Part shown: positions 8,904-9,145 of the stretch, piece by piece | Layout of the letters: the number at the start of each line of letters is the position of its first letter | Position numbering within the stretch: the first letter of the stretch is position 1 | Assembly (NCBI GenBank): GCA_946480525.1 | Contig: CAMLLA010000148.1 | Location: 1 to 9,145, forward strand | Length of the DNA stretch: 9,145 nucleotides | Source: an uncultured Asticcacaulis sp. | GTDB taxonomy: Bacteria; Pseudomonadota; Alphaproteobacteria; Caulobacterales; Caulobacteraceae | Direction of reading: 5' to 3' | The notes under the pieces: model-generated | The model's database searches: none | Seen by the model: the letters and a program-made list of their open reading frames with translations, nothing else | Told to the model about the DNA's origin: nothing | Program-made: the position numbers and the translations under genes

Positions 8904-9145
8904 TTAAGGCTTTTCGGCCAGTGCCTTCAGCCGGTTCAGGCCTTTTTCGAAGTCATTGCCGACCAGTGTGTCCATGTCCATGAACAGGTGCATGATCTTG
9001 GCAGGAAAAGGCACCGGCCCGCTCATCTTCCACGTAACCAGGGTCTCGTCGCCCTCATCGATCAGGTGGAACTGCGTGTCATTGGTCGCCTTGAACGGCC
9101 GCAGAAAGTCGAGCTTGATATCGACCGATGACGGCGTCTCGGCGT
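8904..9145 (-). CDS. SRPBCC / polyketide-cyclase-like protein, C-terminal part only
   Basis: Only the last 79 complete codons and the TAA stop (8904-8906) are in the window; the start is past the right edge. The visible part contains strands with DTQFHLIDEGDETLVTWKM and then a long C-terminal helix with KIMHLFMDMDTLVGNDFEKG and LNRLKALAEK. This is the ending typical of SRPBCC polyketide-cyclase-like proteins, in which the helix caps a hydrophobic ligand pocket. It is the upstream gene of a likely two-gene (or longer) unit with the AHSA1-like gene at 8821-8288. The two proteins belong to the same broad fold but are clearly different subfamilies, so this is not a recent tandem duplication. The ligand and role are unknown. 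Confidence 0.85.
   Translation of the reverse strand, partial: AETPSSVDIKLDFLRPFKATNDTQFHLIDEGDETLVTWKMSGPVPFPAKIMHLFMDMDTLVGNDFEKGLNRLKALAEKP

Overview
The window is GC-rich, densely coded bacterial DNA. Its core is the TCA-cycle cluster sucC-sucD-sucA-sucB, all on the minus strand, which is the usual alphaproteobacterial order. The protein sequences (for example the OdhA N-terminus and the OdhB architecture), together with a membrane-anchored LytTR regulator and SRPBCC genes nearby, suggest a Caulobacterales-like alphaproteobacterium, possibly near Asticcacaulis, Caulobacter or Brevundimonas. That placement is inferred from the look of the proteins and was not tested by a search.

Layout, in direction of transcription for the main operon (right to left): a sigma70-type promoter at 6772-6800; a structured leader of about 170 nt; sucC (6593-5388); sucD (5381-4494, 6 nt after sucC); a 252-bp spacer rich in hairpins; sucA (4241-1287); a 73-nt spacer with one strong hairpin; and sucB (1213 to beyond the left edge). 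SucC and SucD form succinyl-CoA synthetase. SucA (E1o) and SucB (E2o) form the 2-oxoglutarate dehydrogenase complex, whose E3 (lpd) is probably beyond the left edge. Together they carry out 2-oxoglutarate -> succinyl-CoA -> succinate.

The right third is accessory. A small four-helix DUF2306-type membrane protein (7391-6957, minus) is divergent from a 285-residue membrane-anchored LytTR transcription factor (7434-8291, plus), with only 42 bp between the annotated start codons. The LytTR gene converges on an AHSA1-like SRPBCC gene (8821-8288, minus), and their stop codons overlap. Upstream of that lies the 3' end of a second SRPBCC gene (9145-8904, minus), cut by the window edge.

The coding content is ordinary. 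The features worth a second look are an OdhB with two tandem lipoyl domains, a pair of near-identical hairpins with compensating base changes in the sucD-sucA spacer, a sucC leader with two mutually exclusive stems, and the tight LytTR/DUF2306 divergent pair. I found no CRISPR array, insertion sequence, tRNA, rRNA or defence system.
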